A stretch of 64,000 nucleotides of DNA from an uncultured Pseudomonadales bacterium (lineage in GTDB: Bacteria > Pseudomonadota > Gammaproteobacteria > Pseudomonadales > Cellvibrionaceae), in NCBI GenBank assembly GCA_947487765.1, contig CANKXO010000003.1, positions 592,345-656,344 of the forward strand, read 5' to 3'. This document shows, piece by piece, positions 62,790-64,000 of this stretch. The stretch's first letter is position 1; each line of letters opens with the position of its first letter. The position numbers and the translations under genes were made by a program. The notes under the pieces were generated by a model. The model made no database searches and was not told the origin of the DNA. It saw nothing but the letters and a program-made list of their open reading frames with translations.

Positions 62790-63080
62790 TTAATTATTGA
62801 GCTTACGTATAGCAAACCACCATATAAGAGAAGCCAAAATACACCCGTAACCTGACACTAACGATAGAAAACTAATATAATAATCTGGAAACTCTTTATT
62901 AACACCGTACATACCCAATAAAAATAACATCCCTATAAAAAAAGACCCTAAAAACCCGCAAGCTATATGTGACTTAAAACTCTTATTTCCAATGCTTTTA
63001 AGCCATAAAAACACAGGCAGAAGAATAATTGTAACCAATACAATAGGAAGCAAGAATATAAATAAAGCGGCAAGAACCAC
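62790..63080 (-). CDS. Small membrane protein (cassette gene)
   Basis: 96 aa with three hydrophobic segments: about 2-26, 38-59 and 69-90. Lysine/Asn-rich loops and C-terminal RKLNN. Function unknown. Starts about 18 nt after the attC at 63096 and ends close to the one at 62772. Confidence 0.65.
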   Translation of the reverse strand: MVLAALFIFLLPIVLVTIILLPVFLWLKSIGNKSFKSHIACGFLGSFFIGMLFLLGMYGVNKEFPDYYISFLSLVSGYGCILASLIWWFAIRKLNN

Positions 63081-63095
63081 TAAGTTCTCCTTTTA

Positions 63096-63197
63096 CATAT
63101 AACGCCTTGCCAAGGGGCACACGGAGAAACGCGTAGTGTGTCCTGCGGAGGCCACGCTTTTTGTGGCCGGAGTAAACTTAGGCAACTTGTTATGTAC
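63096..63197 (-). repeat. attC site (about 100 bp)
   Basis: Plus strand TATAACGCCTTGCCAAGGGG to GGCAACTTGTTATGTAC. Contains GGCCACGCTTTTTGTGGCC, the same hairpin core as in the 63493 site. Confidence 0.88.
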
Positions 63198-63203
63198 TTT
63201 AAA

Positions 63204-63470
63204 TTACTTACCAACAAATAGCTTTAAGTAGCCCCATACCATTTGGAAAGACAATTTCCACCCTTCAAAGTAGCCAGTATTTATTTGTGCTTGATATTTA
63301 ACGGCATACAAAGCCATCCCCAACCAAGAATATAAAAAAAGGGCAGATGGTATTTTCAAAATCTCAGGCATACCCATAGTCAATTCGATTGCCTTATAAA
63401 AGGAACCGATAATAACTATGACTAGCCATAAATTACCACACAAACAAAAAAAACCTTTTAAATAATTCAT
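63204..63470 (-). CDS. Small membrane protein (cassette gene)
   Basis: 88 aa from ATG at 63470; a TTG twelve nt earlier is an alternative. Two hydrophobic segments (about 7-27 and 40-56) with FCLCGNLWLVIV and SALFLYSWLGMALYAV, then an aromatic C-terminus (WKLSFQMVWGYLKLF). Function unknown. Both ends lie close to attC sites. Confidence 0.6.
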   Translation of the reverse strand: MNYLKGFFCLCGNLWLVIVIIGSFYKAIELTMGMPEILKIPSALFLYSWLGMALYAVKYQAQINTGYFEGWKLSFQMVWGYLKLFVGK

Positions 63471-63492
63471 TTTTAAATTCAACCCTTAAGTA

Positions 63493-63572
63493 CATAACGC
63501 CGCCAACACAGGCGAGTTATAGCGAGTCCAGCCCACGTTTTTTGTGGGCGATTGTGATTGGCTTTGTTATAG
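63493..63572 (-). repeat. attC site (about 80 bp)
   Basis: Plus strand CATAACGCCGCCAACACAGG to GGCTTTGTTATAG. The CCCACGTTTTTTGTGGG inner hairpin is shared with the 63096 site and the degenerate 58985 copy. Confidence 0.9.
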
Positions 63573-63914
63573 GTGAACATACTCAACGATGGGTTCCTGC
63601 TCACTATTGTAAATTTCTATTTCATGTCTGATATTTTTGCTTTTAAGCGCATTAGAAACTAGCTTACCTATTTCAACCATAGTCTCTATTGTCCAACCAG
63701 AACCTTCAAACTCGAACGGCTCTTCAGGTGACAAGTTACCAACATACTGAAGTTCAACATCACCAGGATTAAGCATGTTTGATAGCTTGGGGAACCGGAT
63801 AGCCCATTCACCGGCACTAGCTTCAATCCCTTGAGAATTGAGAAGCTCTGCAAGATCAAGTATATCTTTGCTAAAAAATACTGTGCCAACAATAGTTGCA
63901 AAATTTCCTTTCAC
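63567..63914 (-). CDS. Hypothetical protein (cassette gene)
   Basis: 115 aa. Beta-alpha mix (TIVGTVFFSKDILDLAELLNSQGIEASAGEWAIRFP; ETMVEIGKLVSNALKSKNI). No signal peptide. Its TAA stop is part of the attC core. The pattern is seen in some small phage-defence/immunity-like proteins, but I cannot name it. Confidence 0.6.
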   Translation of the reverse strand: MKGNFATIVGTVFFSKDILDLAELLNSQGIEASAGEWAIRFPKLSNMLNPGDVELQYVGNLSPEEPFEFEGSGWTIETMVEIGKLVSNALKSKNIRHEIEIYNSEQEPIVEYVHL

Positions 63915-63924
63915 TTTTTACCTA

Positions 63925-63992
63925 TAACGCCCAACACAACGGGCAATTGGAGCAAAGCGTAAATTGCTCTGCTGGTGTTTCTTGTTATGTGT
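63925..63992 (-). repeat. attC site of a cassette beyond the window edge
   Basis: Plus strand CTATAACGCCCAACACAACG through CTTGTTATGTG. The GGAGCAAAGCGTAAATTGCT arms and GCTGGTGTTTCTTGTTATG end are nearly identical to the 59879 site. Implies at least one more cassette to the right. Confidence 0.85.
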
Positions 63993-64000
63993 TTTTTTCA

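Larger units (their letters stand above)
58950..64000 (-). mobile_element. Integron gene-cassette array, distal part
   Basis: About 5 kb of short minus-strand genes, each followed on its 3' side by an attC, in a direction that places the integrase to the right of the window. Eight attC sites plus one degenerate copy are visible; they fall into related families, a feature of chromosomal integrons. Cassettes hold one gene each, except the Tse2-like pair and a two-gene distal interval. No integrase or attI is inside the window. Confidence 0.88.

Overview
The window looks like the chromosome of a marine or aquatic gammaproteobacterium of the broad Pseudomonadales/Cellvibrionales group. It is moderately AT-rich, and its gene orders match Pseudomonas: pilG-H-I-J-K-chpA-B-C next to gshB, tonB, algH and ruvX; pilU-pilT-yggS-proC-yggT-metX-metW-rdgB-hemW; ppk-trxA-rho-ubiD; and pyrE beside a crc homologue. 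The genus cannot be fixed from the sequence alone.

Layout. 1-3.0 kb: the end of slmA, a DUF4124 gene, pyrE and a Crc-type regulator. 3.1-15.3 kb: a complete Chp chemosensory operon for type IV pili on the minus strand (15.3 down to 3.1 kb). 15.6-18.7 kb: gshB, a tonB-like gene, algH/yqgE and ruvX/yqgF. 18.7-21.1 kb: the retraction ATPases pilU and pilT. 21.4-29.0 kb: yggS, proC, yggT, a small membrane protein, then the overlapping metX-metW-DUF4426-rdgB-hemW-DMT transporter run. 29.0-33.1 kb: an APC permease, two small unknowns, and two LysE exporters flanking a GFA protein. 33.2-38.4 kb: the ybbP-ybbA ABC system, divergent tesA and a desaturase-like protein. 38.4-41.5 kb: two flavoproteins, one with ten pentanucleotide repeats at its 5' end.

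41.5-44.3 kb is an accessory island. It holds a retron, with a recognisable msr-msd RNA closed by an a1/a2 stem and followed by a retron reverse transcriptase. Next come a two-gene module (ribbon-helix-helix-like plus coiled-coil protein) with its own promoter, and an independent sRNA with several GGA-in-loop hairpins and a strong terminator that looks like a CsrA/RsmA-titrating RNA. 44.3-57.9 kb returns to core genes: a CBS protein, ugd, hemB, a hydrolase, ridA, ubiD, rho, trxA, ppk, a TVP38/flavin-reductase fusion and a nitronate monooxygenase-like gene.

58.9-64.0 kb is the distal end of an integron cassette array. Short minus-strand genes are each followed by an attC-like imperfect palindrome, at least eight in all plus one degenerate copy. 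The integrase must lie beyond the right edge if it is present. The cassettes encode mostly unknown proteins. One carries a clear Tse2-like toxin followed 1 nt later by a small acidic helical protein resembling Tsi2, which suggests a stabilising toxin-antitoxin cassette.

Together the window combines a surface-sensing and twitching module (Chp plus PilT/PilU plus a TonB3-type protein) and two post-transcriptional regulators (Crc and a Csr/Rsm-type RNA). It adds two mobile or defensive loci, the retron and the integron array. No tRNA, rRNA, CRISPR array or transposase was seen.
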